A DNA stretch of 64,000 bases, taken from positions 22,537 to 86,536 of the forward strand of contig JAFRRM010000033.1 of NCBI GenBank assembly GCA_017428105.1, in the 5' to 3' direction. This DNA comes from Lachnospiraceae bacterium. GTDB lineage: Bacteria > Bacillota > Clostridia > Lachnospirales > Lachnospiraceae. Of the stretch, positions 45,426 to 54,493 are shown in pieces (within the stretch, counting starts at the first letter, position 1; each line of letters begins with the position of its first letter). The notes beneath the pieces were generated by a model, which saw only the letters and a list, made by a program, of their open reading frames with translations, was not told the origin of the DNA and did not search any database. Made by a program: the position numbers and the translations under genes.

Positions 45426-46321
45426 ACCCTCTCATCCAGGAAATGCAGGATGTCGCGCAGGACGTCCTCTTTCTTCAGGCCGTTCATGATCTCATGCAGG
45501 TCGTCGCGGTAAAAGATCACGTCCACGTCCTTGAATTCCCTGGCTTTGTACTTGTTGTAGACCTTCAGGACGCCCTTGGAGTTGTCGCCCACGGGGTCCT
45601 TCATGCCCGCGATGAGCAGGATCGGCAGGTCGCGGGGGACCCGGTTCAGGTCCTTGTTCAGCGACAGCTCTTCCATCAGTTTGAAGAAGTCGCGGAAGGC
45701 GCCCACGGTGAAGGGACGGCCGCACAGCGGGTCGTTTTTGTATTCCTCCACCACCTGCGGATCGGAGCAGAGCCAGGCTTCCAGCGGCTGGCCGCCCAGC
45801 GCGGCGGTCTCCACCGTCCTGCTGCGGTAGTGGTCGCCCTTGATCTTGCCGAGCGTCTGGGCCATGCGCTTGCCCGCATGCACCACCATGTACGGCTTGG
45901 AGCCGGTGCCGCTCAGGATCAGGCCGGACAGCACGTTCGGATACAGGGTGATGAAACGGCGGGCGAAGAAGGATCCCATGCTGTGGCCCAGCATGAAGAT
46001 GGGCTTGCCGGGGTATTTTTCCTCCGCCAGGCGCGTCACGGCGCGCATGTCCTTCAACACGCAGTGATGGCCTTTTTCGGCTGCGAAATAGCCGTTTTCG
46101 GCGTCCTCCGTGACGGACGCGCCATGGCCCAGATGGTCGTGACCGACCGCCGCGTATCCGTTCTCATTCAGAAACTGCGCCACGTGGTCGTAGCGGCTGA
46201 TATGCTCTTCCATCCCGTGGACCAGCTGGACGACGGCCTTGGGCTCGCCTTCCGGGATCCACCAGAAACCGTGGATGGTCGTCTTTTTATCCGACGAAGG
46301 GAATGTAAATTCCTGACGCAT
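45422..46321 (-). CDS. Alpha/beta hydrolase, monoacylglycerol lipase-like
   Basis: 299 residues. The serine hydrolase elbow is MLGHSMGSFFA; HGMEEHISRYD and YAAVGHDHLGHGAS are typical of the S33/lysophospholipase group, and Asp in IAGMKDPVGD plus a late His complete the triad. Cytoplasmic. It probably hydrolyses monoacylglycerols or lysophospholipids. It is coupled to dgt by a four-base overlap. Confidence 0.9.
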   Translation of the reverse strand: MRQEFTFPSSDKKTTIHGFWWIPEGEPKAVVQLVHGMEEHISRYDHVAQFLNENGYAAVGHDHLGHGASVTEDAENGYFAAEKGHHCVLKDMRAVTRLAEEKYPGKPIFMLGHSMGSFFARRFITLYPNVLSGLILSGTGSKPYMVVHAGKRMAQTLGKIKGDHYRSRTVETAALGGQPLEAWLCSDPQVVEEYKNDPLCGRPFTVGAFRDFFKLMEELSLNKDLNRVPRDLPILLIAGMKDPVGDNSKGVLKVYNKYKAREFKDVDVIFYRDDLHEIMNGLKKEDVLRDILHFLDERV

Positions 46322-46366
46322 GAATACCTCCTGTTCGTCCGGGAAACGGGGCGGGCGGGCCCGCCG

Positions 46367-46978
46367 TCAGTTCCGGGACCATTTGATGATCTCAGGGAGG
46401 ATCGCCCGCAGGGCTCTTCCCCGGTGGCTGATGGTATTTTTATCCGCGGCCGAAAGCTCGGCCATGGTACAGTTCTTTTCCGGCAGGAAAAAGATGGGAT
46501 CGTAGCCGAAGCCGCCCTTTCCGGCCGGCTCGCGCGCGATGACGCCCTCCACTTTTCCCCGGGCCGTCTTTCTGACCGGGCGGCCCTTTTTGTCCGGGCT
46601 GACGAAGGCCATGACGCATTCGAACGCGGCGCCGCGCCCTTTGTCCGGCACGCGGGCCAGCAGGTCGATGATGGCCTGGTTCTTGACGGAGTAGGGGACT
46701 TCCTCTCCCATATAGCGGGCGGAATACACGCCGGGGGCGCCGCCCATCGCGTCCACCGCAAGGCCCGAATCGTCCGCCAGGACGGCGCGGCCCGTCGCCC
46801 GGAAGACGGCCTCCGCCTTGATCAGGGCGTTGTCCTCGAAGGTCTCCCCGTTTTCTTCGATCTCTCCGGTCCATCCGATGTCGGCGAGGCTCAGGACCTC
46901 CACCGCTTCACCGGCCAGCAGCTCGCGGATCTCCCGGACTTTATTCTGATTGTGACTGGCCAGGATGAGCTGTTTCAT
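46367..46978 (-). CDS. rdgB: XTP/dITP diphosphatase (RdgB/HAM1)
   Basis: 203 residues. The family start (LILASHNQNKVREI) and the nucleotide site DDSGLAVDAMGGAPGVYSARY are intact, ending with SHRGRALR. It removes deaminated purine nucleotides (ITP, XTP) from the pool. ATG 46978 has a strong GGAGGTGAT upstream. It overlaps the end of the methyltransferase gene by 38 bases. Confidence 0.95.
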   Translation of the reverse strand: MKQLILASHNQNKVREIRELLAGEAVEVLSLADIGWTGEIEENGETFEDNALIKAEAVFRATGRAVLADDSGLAVDAMGGAPGVYSARYMGEEVPYSVKNQAIIDLLARVPDKGRGAAFECVMAFVSPDKKGRPVRKTARGKVEGVIAREPAGKGGFGYDPIFFLPEKNCTMAELSAADKNTISHRGRALRAILPEIIKWSRN

Positions 46979-48128
46979 GATAATCACCTCCGTTGGGGCG
47001 GGGCGGTCTGGGGCCCCGGAACTCATAGAAGTAAGTCTTCATCATCCCGTTGTAGATCTTGCGGTTCCGGTCCGCGTTCCGGCCGAAGGCCTCCTCGATC
47101 CCCTCGTAGGAGGTGATCACGTAGGCGGACCAGGAATCCAGGGCGGCGAAGCGCTCGCCCAGGGTCCGGTAGAGGGCGGGGAGCGCCGCCTTATCCTCCA
47201 GCCTTTCCCCGTAGGGGGGATTGGTGAGGAGGAAACCGTATTTTTTGCTGTGGCTCAGGTTCTTCACATCCCGGACCTGAAAATGGATCATGTCTTCCAC
47301 GCCGGCCAGGCGGGCGTTTTCCCGCGCCGCTTTGACGACGGCTTCGTCCAGGTCATAGGCCTGGATGTCCGGCCGGAGGGTCCTGTCGATCCGCGCCGCC
47401 AGTTCCTCCCGGCGCTCCTTCCAGAGCTGCGGCGGGAACAGGTGCGGCCATTGCTCCGCGGTGAAGCTGCGGTTTAAGCCCGGCGCGATGTTTGCAGCCT
47501 TTAAGGCCGCTTCGATGGCGAACGTCCCGCTGCCGCAGAACGGATCCACCAGGATGCGGTCCGCCCGCCAGGGGGTCAGGTCCAGCAGCGCCGCCGCCAG
47601 CGTTTCCGTGATGGGCGCCTTGCTGACCAGTTTCCGGTAGCCCCGCTTGTGCAGCGAGTCCCCGGACAGGTCCAGCCCGACGGCGGCCCGGTCCTTCATC
47701 AGCCCCACCCGGACGGGGAAGGGCGCGCCGGTCTCCGGGAACACCGTCAGATGGTAGGCGCTCTTCATGCGTTCCACCATCGCTTTTTTCATGACGGACT
47801 GAATGTCCGACGGGCTGAACAGCTTGCTTTTGATGGAGGTCGCCTTGGTCACCCAGAAACGCGCGTCCCGGGGCAGGACCCGCTCCCAGGGCAGCGCTTT
47901 CGTCGCTTCAAAAAGTTCCTCGTACGTCTCGGCCGTGAATTCGCCGAGGATCAGAAGCACGCGTTCCGCGGTCCTGAGGGACAGGTTCACCAGCACGCCG
48001 GCCTCCGCGCCTCCCCGGAAGAAGACGCGGCCGTCCTCCACCCGGATCACTTCCAGTCCCAGGTCCAGGATCTCCCGCTTACAGACCGCCTCCAGCCCGA
48101 AATGGCAGGGCGCCGCATATACCGCCAT
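46941..48128 (-). CDS. rlmL: THUMP-domain 23S rRNA guanine-N2 methyltransferase
   Basis: 395 residues, the single-domain Firmicutes form (YpsC-like) rather than the fused RlmKL. An N-terminal THUMP region is followed by an SAM-binding fold with DPFCGSGTFAIEAA and the catalytic LLTNPPYGERL (NPPY). It methylates a guanine of 23S rRNA. A 3' overlap with rdgB indicates coupled translation. Confidence 0.92.
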   Translation of the reverse strand: MAVYAAPCHFGLEAVCKREILDLGLEVIRVEDGRVFFRGGAEAGVLVNLSLRTAERVLLILGEFTAETYEELFEATKALPWERVLPRDARFWVTKATSIKSKLFSPSDIQSVMKKAMVERMKSAYHLTVFPETGAPFPVRVGLMKDRAAVGLDLSGDSLHKRGYRKLVSKAPITETLAAALLDLTPWRADRILVDPFCGSGTFAIEAALKAANIAPGLNRSFTAEQWPHLFPPQLWKERREELAARIDRTLRPDIQAYDLDEAVVKAARENARLAGVEDMIHFQVRDVKNLSHSKKYGFLLTNPPYGERLEDKAALPALYRTLGERFAALDSWSAYVITSYEGIEEAFGRNADRNRKIYNGMMKTYFYEFRGPRPPRPNGGDYHETAHPGQSQSE

Positions 48129-48140
48129 CGATATCCCCCG

Positions 48141-48605
48141 TTATTTTCCGGCCAGTTCCCGCATCAGCGCCTGCAGGGCGCCGGCCACTTCGGAATAGTT
48201 CTTTGGCCACTTCATGTAGCCGCGCGCGTAGATCTCCTGCTCCTCCGTCATCTTCACGGAAAAAGTGAAGGAGCGGCCGTCCAGCACGTTTTTGTTGTTT
48301 TTGTCGAAACCGTTCCAGCTTCCCACGTCGTATTTTTTGAGCAATTCCTCGATGGCAAGCACCTTTTCGGGTGACAGCGGAACGGTCTTCGCGGACTCGT
48401 CCGGCTCGTCCACCAGTTTGACCGTGGCCCTGTAGGCCCCGTTTTTCCGCACGATCTCCAGGCTGCCCGCCCCGTAACGGGACATGTTGTCCGTAAAGCG
48501 GTAGGACAGGGATTCCAGCGAGGTGATGCGGGCTTTTTTGCCGCAGCCGGTAAAAAACAAGCACATAAGCAGGCCTCCGAGGATCAGGCAGACGCTTCGT
48601 TTCAT
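48141..48605 (-). CDS. Small lipoprotein of unknown function
   Basis: About 154 residues. MKRSVCLILGGLLMCLFFTGC is a signal peptide with lipobox FTGC. The mature part is beta-rich with no recognised domain (LSYRFTDNMSRYGAGSLEIV). An alternative GTG start at 48626 would overlap the pfp stop by GTGA, suggesting coupling, but the resulting seven extra residues sit ahead of a normal signal start. Confidence 0.75.
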   Translation of the reverse strand: MKRSVCLILGGLLMCLFFTGCGKKARITSLESLSYRFTDNMSRYGAGSLEIVRKNGAYRATVKLVDEPDESAKTVPLSPEKVLAIEELLKKYDVGSWNGFDKNNKNVLDGRSFTFSVKMTEEQEIYARGYMKWPKNYSEVAGALQALMRELAGK

Positions 48606-48622
48606 GGTTCCGGCGGTCCGGC

Positions 48623-49846
48623 TCACTTCAGCACCAGATGCTTGGGCAGGCCGTTTTCAATGACCGGCTGGCTCTCGCCCTGGATCAGGGGCAGCGCGTA
48701 GCGGATGAAATCATCGCTGATCTGGCTGCCGTCTTCCGTGATCCATTCCAGCGGGACCAGGCGCTCCACGTTGGAGATATGGTGGACGTCCGCCAGACCG
48801 ATCTCGCACACGTAGGGTTCATCATTGGCGCGCAGCAGCGTGGCCATCAGGCCGGTGCGGCCGGACAGCGCCGCTTCCACCGCCTTGTCGCCGGACTGGA
48901 ACGCTTCGTTCACGTCCGTCTGGGACGCGAAATGCGCCGCGCAGCGCTGCAGCGTGGAGAACTCGATGGCGCGGGTCTTGCAGCCGAACTCGACCTCGCA
49001 GTAGGAGCACAGATACGACGCCGTGCCGCCCATCTGCTTGTGGCCGAACGCGTCCACCAGTTTTTCCGTGGAGACGTATTCGCAGATATAGGTGCCGTTC
49101 GCGTCGTGGATGCCTTCGGAGACCGCGATCATCAGGTTGTTCTTGACGTCCAGGAGGTCGTCGACCTTCTTCCGGAAGGCGGCCAGGTCGAACGGGACCT
49201 CGGGCAGGTAGATCAGGTCCGGACCGTCGCAGTCCTCGCCGCGGGCCAGAGCGGAGGCGGCGGTCAGCCAGCCCGCGTTGCGGCCCATGATCTCCATGAT
49301 GTAGATGGTCTTGTTGGTGCTGTACACCATCTCGTCGCGGATGGCTTCCTTGGTCATCGCGGCGATGAATTTGGCGGCACTGCCGTAGCCGGGGGTATGG
49401 TCCACTTCCGCCAGGTCGTTGTCGATGGTCTTCGGCGCGCCGACGAAGCAGATGCCGGAGCCGATGCTCTGGCCGTAATCCGACAGCTTCCGGATGGTAT
49501 CCATGGAATCGTTGCCGCCGATATAGATGAACGCCTTGATCTCGTACTTGTTCAGCAGTTCGAAGATCTTTTCAAATACCGCGGGAGCCTTTTCCGGATC
49601 CGGCAGTTTAAAGCGGCAGGAGCCCAGGAAAGCGGCCGGGGTCTTCCGCAGCAGCTTGACCAGTTCATTGCTGCCCAGCACCGTGTCCAGATCCACCAGG
49701 GATTCCTGCAGAAAGCCCTGGATGCCGTTGCGCATGCCGTACACTTTGTCCGCGCCCATGGCCTTGGCCCGGCAGTACACGCCTGCCAGCGAGCTGTTGA
49801 TGACCGACGAAGGTCCGCCGGACTGCCCCACGATTACGTTCTTCAT
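48623..49846 (-). CDS. pfp: Pyrophosphate-type 6-phosphofructokinase
   Basis: 407 residues. PKTIDNDL carries the Lys typical of PPi-dependent enzymes (ATP enzymes have Gly), and the phosphoryl-donor loop is IGGNDSMDT instead of GGDGS. GQSGGPSSVINSS opens the protein. It phosphorylates fructose 6-phosphate, reversibly if PPi is used, in glycolysis. ATG 49846 has AAGGAAG seven bases upstream. Confidence 0.93.
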   Translation of the reverse strand: MKNVIVGQSGGPSSVINSSLAGVYCRAKAMGADKVYGMRNGIQGFLQESLVDLDTVLGSNELVKLLRKTPAAFLGSCRFKLPDPEKAPAVFEKIFELLNKYEIKAFIYIGGNDSMDTIRKLSDYGQSIGSGICFVGAPKTIDNDLAEVDHTPGYGSAAKFIAAMTKEAIRDEMVYSTNKTIYIMEIMGRNAGWLTAASALARGEDCDGPDLIYLPEVPFDLAAFRKKVDDLLDVKNNLMIAVSEGIHDANGTYICEYVSTEKLVDAFGHKQMGGTASYLCSYCEVEFGCKTRAIEFSTLQRCAAHFASQTDVNEAFQSGDKAVEAALSGRTGLMATLLRANDEPYVCEIGLADVHHISNVERLVPLEWITEDGSQISDDFIRYALPLIQGESQPVIENGLPKHLVLK

Positions 49847-49895
49847 ATGAAATCTTCCTTTCACTACAAAAACTAAGCCTTCTGGCCCTGCATAA

Positions 49896-49924
49896 AGGAT
49901 AGCATTTTTCGGGAGAATGTGCAA
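49896..49924 (-). promoter_or_regulatory. Promoter of the pfp gene run
   Basis: On the minus strand TTGCAC (49919-49924), 17 bases, TATCCT (49896-49901), 50 bases before the pfp ATG. Confidence 0.6.
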
Positions 49925-49934
49925 TATAAATCGA

Positions 49935-49962
49935 ACGGGACGGCTTTTTCCCGCCGTCCCGT
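49935..49962 (-). terminator. Terminator-like hairpin after the SpoIIE-type gene
   Basis: 10-bp perfect stem ACGGGACGGC/GCCGTCCCGT (49935-49944, 49953-49962). The T tract on the minus strand side is weak (TCGATTTAT). Confidence 0.6.
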
Positions 49963-49990
49963 GTTTCCGGATCCGATGCCGCCGCTTTCG

Positions 49991-52108
49991 TCACAGAAGT
50001 TCTTCCGTGATCGTCAGGACGTTCCGTCCGTCCCGGTATTCGTAGCGCACGGCGTCCGCGAACCGGCTGAGCAGGAAGATGCCCAGCCCGCCTTCCCGGA
50101 GGTCCTCGATGCCGCGGACCGGAGCCGGGTCTTTCTTCTGCGCCAGCGGGTCGAACGGCACGCCGTTATCCGAGAAAGAAAGCTTCACGCTGCCGTCGAT
50201 GCGCTGGAGCGTGATCTTCAGTTCCGGTTCCGCCACGCCTTCATACGCGTAGCTGATGCAGTTGTTCATCACTTCGTCCGTCATCATGCACAGTTCCGCG
50301 ACCGGGTCCCCGGGGGCGCCGGCCAGGATCTCGTGGATGTCGTCGCAGACGGCCGTGATGTCCTCATAAACGGGCGGAGCCAGCGTCCATTCCTTTACCG
50401 AACCGGCCGTCAGCTGCAGCAGGGTCACGTCGTCGAACTGCTCCGCGCCGTTTGCGAACGTCACCAGCGCGTCGTACAGCGCCGGCAGCGTGTTGCCGGG
50501 CGTGCGTTCCAGCACGTCGCGGATCCGGTCGTAGCCGAAGGCTTCCTCCGCCGGGTCGATCCCTTCGTCCAGGCCGTCGGTGAACACCACCAGGCGGTCT
50601 CCGGGCTCCAGGACCAGCGTATCCTCTTCAAATCCGAAATGATCGAACAGGCCCAGGACGAAATTGGATTCCTCGCTGATCTGGCGCGCCCGGCCGCCGC
50701 GGACCAGGAAAGGCTGCTCATGGCCGGCCCGCGCATAGCGCAGCAGGCCGGTGGACAGCTCCAGAAGGCCGAAGAAAGCGGTGATGAACAGGCCTTCCTC
50801 ATTGTGCTTGCACAGTTCGGCGTTCACGGCCTTTGCGACCGCGCCCGGGCTCTTGCCCGCGGACGCGTGGGCCTTGATCAGTTCCTTCCCGCGCATCATG
50901 AACAGCGCCGCCGGGATGCCCTTGCCGGACACGTCGGCCTCCACAAAGAAGAGGTGGTCATCGTCGGTCAGGAAGTAATCGTACAGGTCGCCGCCCACTT
51001 CCCGGGCCGGGCGGATCAGGCTGTCGATCCGCACGCCTCGCGCCTCGAACCCGCTTTCCGGCAGGGATTCGGACTGGATGCGGCTGGCCAGTTCCAGCTC
51101 CGCGCGGATGCTCTGCTCCTGCGCGGTCTTTTCCTCGATGGTGCGGATGTACTCCGTCATCTTGTCCTGCATCAGGTCAAAGCCGCGGGACAGGTCCTCC
51201 ACCTCGTCGCGGGAGCGGATGTCCGCCCGGACCGGCGTCAGCCCGCCTTCCGTATCCGCCCGCATCTGCTCCGTGAACGAGCGGGCGGCGTCCGAAAGCC
51301 GGCGCACGTTCTTCGCCACGAAGCGGTCCACGAACAGGACGTAGACCAGGGCCAGCAGGACCGTGACCGCCAGCATCACGATGGCCATGTTCCGGATGAA
51401 ACTTTTCTGATAGCCCGCCATGCTGCTCAGCGAATCCTGGACGACCGCGAAAACAGGCGGCCCTTCATAGGAAATCATCCGCAGCATGCTGGTGCACACG
51501 CAGTAGTCCCCTTCCATGAACGGGGTGTCGCTGCCGGCGGGAAGGAAAAACTTCCTCGACTCGAGCGGCACGCGCATCACGCTGGCCGGCTGATGGTACA
51601 GAGGCGACTGGGGGGAGGTCTCGTCCGCCAGGAAGATCAGCTCGCCGCGGTCCGGGTCGTAACAGACCACGGCCGCGCCGTGGAGGTGCGAACTCGTCAC
51701 CACCGTGTTGAGCCTGGCCACCATCGCGTTGTATTCATTCAGGAAGACCAGCTTGTCGAAGGACATCCCGATGCGGCCGTTGACCGGAAAAATGTCTTCG
51801 GTGAGCAGGGCGAAAAAGGCGTTCTTCTCATTCAGGTCAGCGTCTTCCCGGAAGGACCAGTCTTCGATCTCCGCCCGGTTTTCCCGGACCAGAACATCGA
51901 TCTTCTGCTGCAGCTCCGTCAGCATTTCCTCGTTCGTCTCGCTCATCGCGTCGGACAGGCTCTTCGCCGCGTCGGCGCACGCTTCTTCCAGGTCGTGCTG
52001 CATCTGGCGGGAAAACAGGACATACGAAATAAAGACCGCCGCCGCTGTCAGGGCCAACGACAGGGCGACGGTCAGCAGGATGACTTTCCGGCGGATCGGG
52101 AACTTCAT
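49991..52108 (-). CDS. Membrane SpoIIE-family phosphatase with HAMP and ATPase domains
   Basis: 705 residues. Two membrane helices (about 10-32 and 233-255) flank an external sensor region. Then come a HAMP linker (RFVAKNVRRLSDAARSF), a coiled helix, a PP2C/SpoIIE phosphatase (GGDLYDYFLTDDDHLFFVE, ADVSGKGIPAALFM) and a C-terminal GHKL ATPase (CMMTDEVMNNCISYAYEG, SFSDNGVPFDP, GGLGIFLLSRF). This is an RsbU/RsbW-like two-in-one regulator: the phosphatase would activate and the kinase inactivate a STAS protein. The STAS gene lies ten bases upstream in the same operon. Confidence 0.93.
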   Translation of the reverse strand: MKFPIRRKVILLTVALSLALTAAAVFISYVLFSRQMQHDLEEACADAAKSLSDAMSETNEEMLTELQQKIDVLVRENRAEIEDWSFREDADLNEKNAFFALLTEDIFPVNGRIGMSFDKLVFLNEYNAMVARLNTVVTSSHLHGAAVVCYDPDRGELIFLADETSPQSPLYHQPASVMRVPLESRKFFLPAGSDTPFMEGDYCVCTSMLRMISYEGPPVFAVVQDSLSSMAGYQKSFIRNMAIVMLAVTVLLALVYVLFVDRFVAKNVRRLSDAARSFTEQMRADTEGGLTPVRADIRSRDEVEDLSRGFDLMQDKMTEYIRTIEEKTAQEQSIRAELELASRIQSESLPESGFEARGVRIDSLIRPAREVGGDLYDYFLTDDDHLFFVEADVSGKGIPAALFMMRGKELIKAHASAGKSPGAVAKAVNAELCKHNEEGLFITAFFGLLELSTGLLRYARAGHEQPFLVRGGRARQISEESNFVLGLFDHFGFEEDTLVLEPGDRLVVFTDGLDEGIDPAEEAFGYDRIRDVLERTPGNTLPALYDALVTFANGAEQFDDVTLLQLTAGSVKEWTLAPPVYEDITAVCDDIHEILAGAPGDPVAELCMMTDEVMNNCISYAYEGVAEPELKITLQRIDGSVKLSFSDNGVPFDPLAQKKDPAPVRGIEDLREGGLGIFLLSRFADAVRYEYRDGRNVLTITEELL

Positions 52109-52117
52109 GGCGGTCCG

Positions 52118-52417
52118 TCAGATGACGGTGATGGCCTTGTCGAAGCCCGCCACCTTGAAGATCTCCCGCACCACGCGGTTGATGTTTTTCACCGCCATCT
52201 TATGGCCGGAGGCGGCAGCCTGCTTCTGCAGCGCCACCAGGAGGCGCAGGCCGGCGGAGGAGATGTACTCCACGCCCGTGAAATCCAGTTCCAGGTCGCA
52301 GTCGGAGACGTCCGCCTCGGCCAGTTTCCGCTTCAGTTCTTCGCTGGTCACCGTGTCCAGACGGCCCGTGATCTGCACGGCCGCCCGATCTTCTTCTTTG
52401 GTAATGATCGCTTCCAT
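52118..52417 (-). CDS. STAS-domain anti-sigma factor antagonist
   Basis: 99 residues, a single STAS domain. YISSAGLRLLVAL holds the phospho-acceptor serine (Ser54) of the SpoIIAA/RsbV family. GRLDTVTSEELK and the C-terminal helix IFKVAGFDKAITV fit. It is the likely substrate of the adjacent SpoIIE/ATPase protein, and possibly of the MATE-ATPase fusion. AAGGAAA precedes ATG 52417. Confidence 0.93.
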   Translation of the reverse strand: MEAIITKEEDRAAVQITGRLDTVTSEELKRKLAEADVSDCDLELDFTGVEYISSAGLRLLVALQKQAAASGHKMAVKNINRVVREIFKVAGFDKAITVI

Positions 52418-52481
52418 GGGTTTCCTTTCTGTGTTGATGCGAATTCGTCCGCATGAGATCCGTCCGGCCCCGTCCGGCGCC

Positions 52482-53552
52482 TCACGCGCCGCGCCGCAGA
52501 CCTTCTTCGATCAGGGCGTCCAGCAGTTTCGGGATCGGCAGGCCTGCCGCCGCCCACAGCTGGGGATACATGCTGATATTGGTAAAGCCGGGGAAGGTGT
52601 TGATCTCATTGAAGATCACCCGGTTCGTACCGTTTTCCAGGAAGAAGTCCACCCGGGAGAGGCCGTACGCGCCGACCGCTTCAAAGACCTTGACGGCAGC
52701 GCGTCGGATCTCCTCCGCCTTGCCTTCCGGCAGGACGGGGGCGACGTCCGTCCGGGAGTCCGGGTTGGAATATTTGGCATCGAAATCATAGAAATCCGTG
52801 CCGGCTGCGGAGAGGATCTCGCCGACCCCGCTGGCTTTCGGGCCGTCCGGCGCGGAACGCACGGCGCATTCCAGTTCGCGGCCGTTGATGTTCTCTTCCA
52901 CCATCACGCGTGTGCCGTAGCGGGCCGCCAGCTCCAGGGCTCCGATCAGCCCGTCCCGGTCCTTCGCGCGGGAGCAGCCCTGGGAGGAGCCGCCGTCGGA
53001 AGGCTTCACAAAGACCGGATACGCAAAAGTTTCCTCCACCTGCTTCACCGCGGCGCCGATATCCTTCAGATCCCGCGGCGTAAAGCAGAGATACCGGGCC
53101 TGCTGCACGCCGGCCGCGGCCACCAGCACCTTGGTGTAAGGCTTGTCCATGCCGCAGGCGGAAGCCGCCACGCCGCAGCCCACATAGGGGATGCGGGCCA
53201 GTTCGAACAGGCCCTGGATGGTCCCGTCCTCGCCCCAGCGCCCGTGGAACACGGGCAGCGCCAGTTCCACCGGCTTTTCCTCGGTGCGTCCGTCCGGACG
53301 GAACAGCAGGAGCGCCTTCTTCGTGGCGTCCGGCAGCAGCACGGCGCCGGTCCGCCCGTTCCGCCAGCTGCCGTCCCTGATCGCGGAGACGTCCTCCGTC
53401 AGGAGCCAGCGTCCTTCGCGGGTGACGCCCACCAGGGTCACATCGTAGCGGTCCGGGTCCAGATGACTGGCGATCGTGGTGGCCGATAGACAGGAGATGT
53501 CATGTTCCTCGCTCTGGCCTCCGAACAGAAGCAGCACCTTCAGTTTATCCAT
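52482..53552 (-). CDS. ddl: D-alanine--D-alanine ligase
   Basis: 356 residues. VLLLFGGQSEEHDISCLSA opens the protein; KPSDGGSSQGCSRA and the late EINTFPGFTNISMYP are ATP-grasp Ddl signatures. It makes the D-Ala-D-Ala end of peptidoglycan precursors. ATG 53552 has AAAGGAG nine bases upstream. The omega-loop region was not read closely enough to exclude a D-Ala-D-Ser/Lac variant, but a resistance cassette context is absent. Confidence 0.94.
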   Translation of the reverse strand: MDKLKVLLLFGGQSEEHDISCLSATTIASHLDPDRYDVTLVGVTREGRWLLTEDVSAIRDGSWRNGRTGAVLLPDATKKALLLFRPDGRTEEKPVELALPVFHGRWGEDGTIQGLFELARIPYVGCGVAASACGMDKPYTKVLVAAAGVQQARYLCFTPRDLKDIGAAVKQVEETFAYPVFVKPSDGGSSQGCSRAKDRDGLIGALELAARYGTRVMVEENINGRELECAVRSAPDGPKASGVGEILSAAGTDFYDFDAKYSNPDSRTDVAPVLPEGKAEEIRRAAVKVFEAVGAYGLSRVDFFLENGTNRVIFNEINTFPGFTNISMYPQLWAAAGLPIPKLLDALIEEGLRRGA

Positions 53553-53585
53553 AATAAGTCTCCTTTGAACTGCATACTTTTTTTC

Positions 53586-53614
53586 TTTGTAGCAGATTTC
53601 CGCCCGTTCGTCAA
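53586..53614 (-). promoter_or_regulatory. Candidate ddl promoter
   Basis: On the minus strand TTGACG (53609-53614), 17 bases, TACAAA (53586-53591), 34 bases before the ddl ATG. Confidence 0.5.
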
Positions 53615-53742
53615 GCAAGCGGAGGGGCGAAAGCCAAAAACAGTTGATCTCCCGCGGCGCCGGCCGGGCGGGATCATTTCCCGGAGCGGGAAGGCTGCGG
53701 CGCCGGAAAAGAAGGTATGAAACGGGGCAGGAGGTGCAATGC

Positions 53743-53770
53743 TTGCAATTCCACATGATCCGTGTATAAT
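53743..53770 (+). promoter_or_regulatory. Promoter of the ABC transporter cassette
   Basis: TTGCAA (53743-53748), 16 bases, TATAAT (53765-53770), 42 bases ahead of the ATPase gene. Confidence 0.75.
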
Positions 53771-53812
53771 ATTATGATGATTTAATGTATTTGCAGTCCA
53801 GAGAGGTAAGTT

Positions 53813-54493
53813 ATGATCCGGGCGGAACATCTGACTTTTTCATACGGCAAGGGCACGCTGATCCGGGACGTGCGGTTTGAAGTGCAGCCCGGCGAATGCC
53901 TGGTGCTCACGGGGCCCAACGGGAGCGGCAAATCCACCCTGCTGGCGCTGATCGCCGGCGCGCTCAAGCCGCAGGAAGGCGTCATCCGGGCGGAAGGCGC
54001 GCTGGGGATGGTCCCGCAGGGAACGGCCCTGTTCGAGGACATGACGGTGGAGGACAATCTTCTGTTCTTCGCCGGACTGAACGGAACTGCCGTGCCGGAC
54101 GTGCTTCCCTTCGGACTGGAGCAGTACCGGAAGAAGCGGGTCGCCTCCCTGTCCGGCGGCTCTCAGAAACGCGTCAGCATCGCGTGCGCGCTGCTGGGCG
54201 ATCCGGCCAACCTGCTGCTGGACGAGCCCTGCGCGGGGCTGGACATCGCCTACCGCGCGGAACTGGCCGAACTGATGATGCATCTGAAAGAAGAAGGGCG
54301 CTGCCTGATCTACGTGGCACACGAACCGACCGAATATGCCGCATTTTTCGACAAGCTGCTCTTTTTAGGAGAAGATTCTCCCCGGTACTACGGGGCGGGC
54401 GAGCTCACCGGAGCGACCCTGCACGAGACCACGGACCGGATAACCGAAACCTACCGCGCTCTCTGCGAAGAGAGCAGAAAAGAGGAGAAGTAA
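53813..54493 (+). CDS. ABC transporter ATP-binding protein
   Basis: 226 residues. Walker A is GPNGSGKST, the signature LSGGSQKRVSIACAL, Walker B NLLLDEPCAGLD, with a switch His in VAHEPTEYA. It powers the two ABC-2-like permeases at 56696-58890. AGAGG precedes ATG 53813. It directly abuts the next gene (stop 54493, start 54494). Confidence 0.93.
   Translation: MIRAEHLTFSYGKGTLIRDVRFEVQPGECLVLTGPNGSGKSTLLALIAGALKPQEGVIRAEGALGMVPQGTALFEDMTVEDNLLFFAGLNGTAVPDVLPFGLEQYRKKRVASLSGGSQKRVSIACALLGDPANLLLDEPCAGLDIAYRAELAELMMHLKEEGRCLIYVAHEPTEYAAFFDKLLFLGEDSPRYYGAGELTGATLHETTDRITETYRALCEESRKEEK

Noticed and set aside
52482..53552. Vancomycin-resistance type ligase
   Set aside because: No vanH, vanX or vanS/R genes nearby; motifs fit a housekeeping Ddl.
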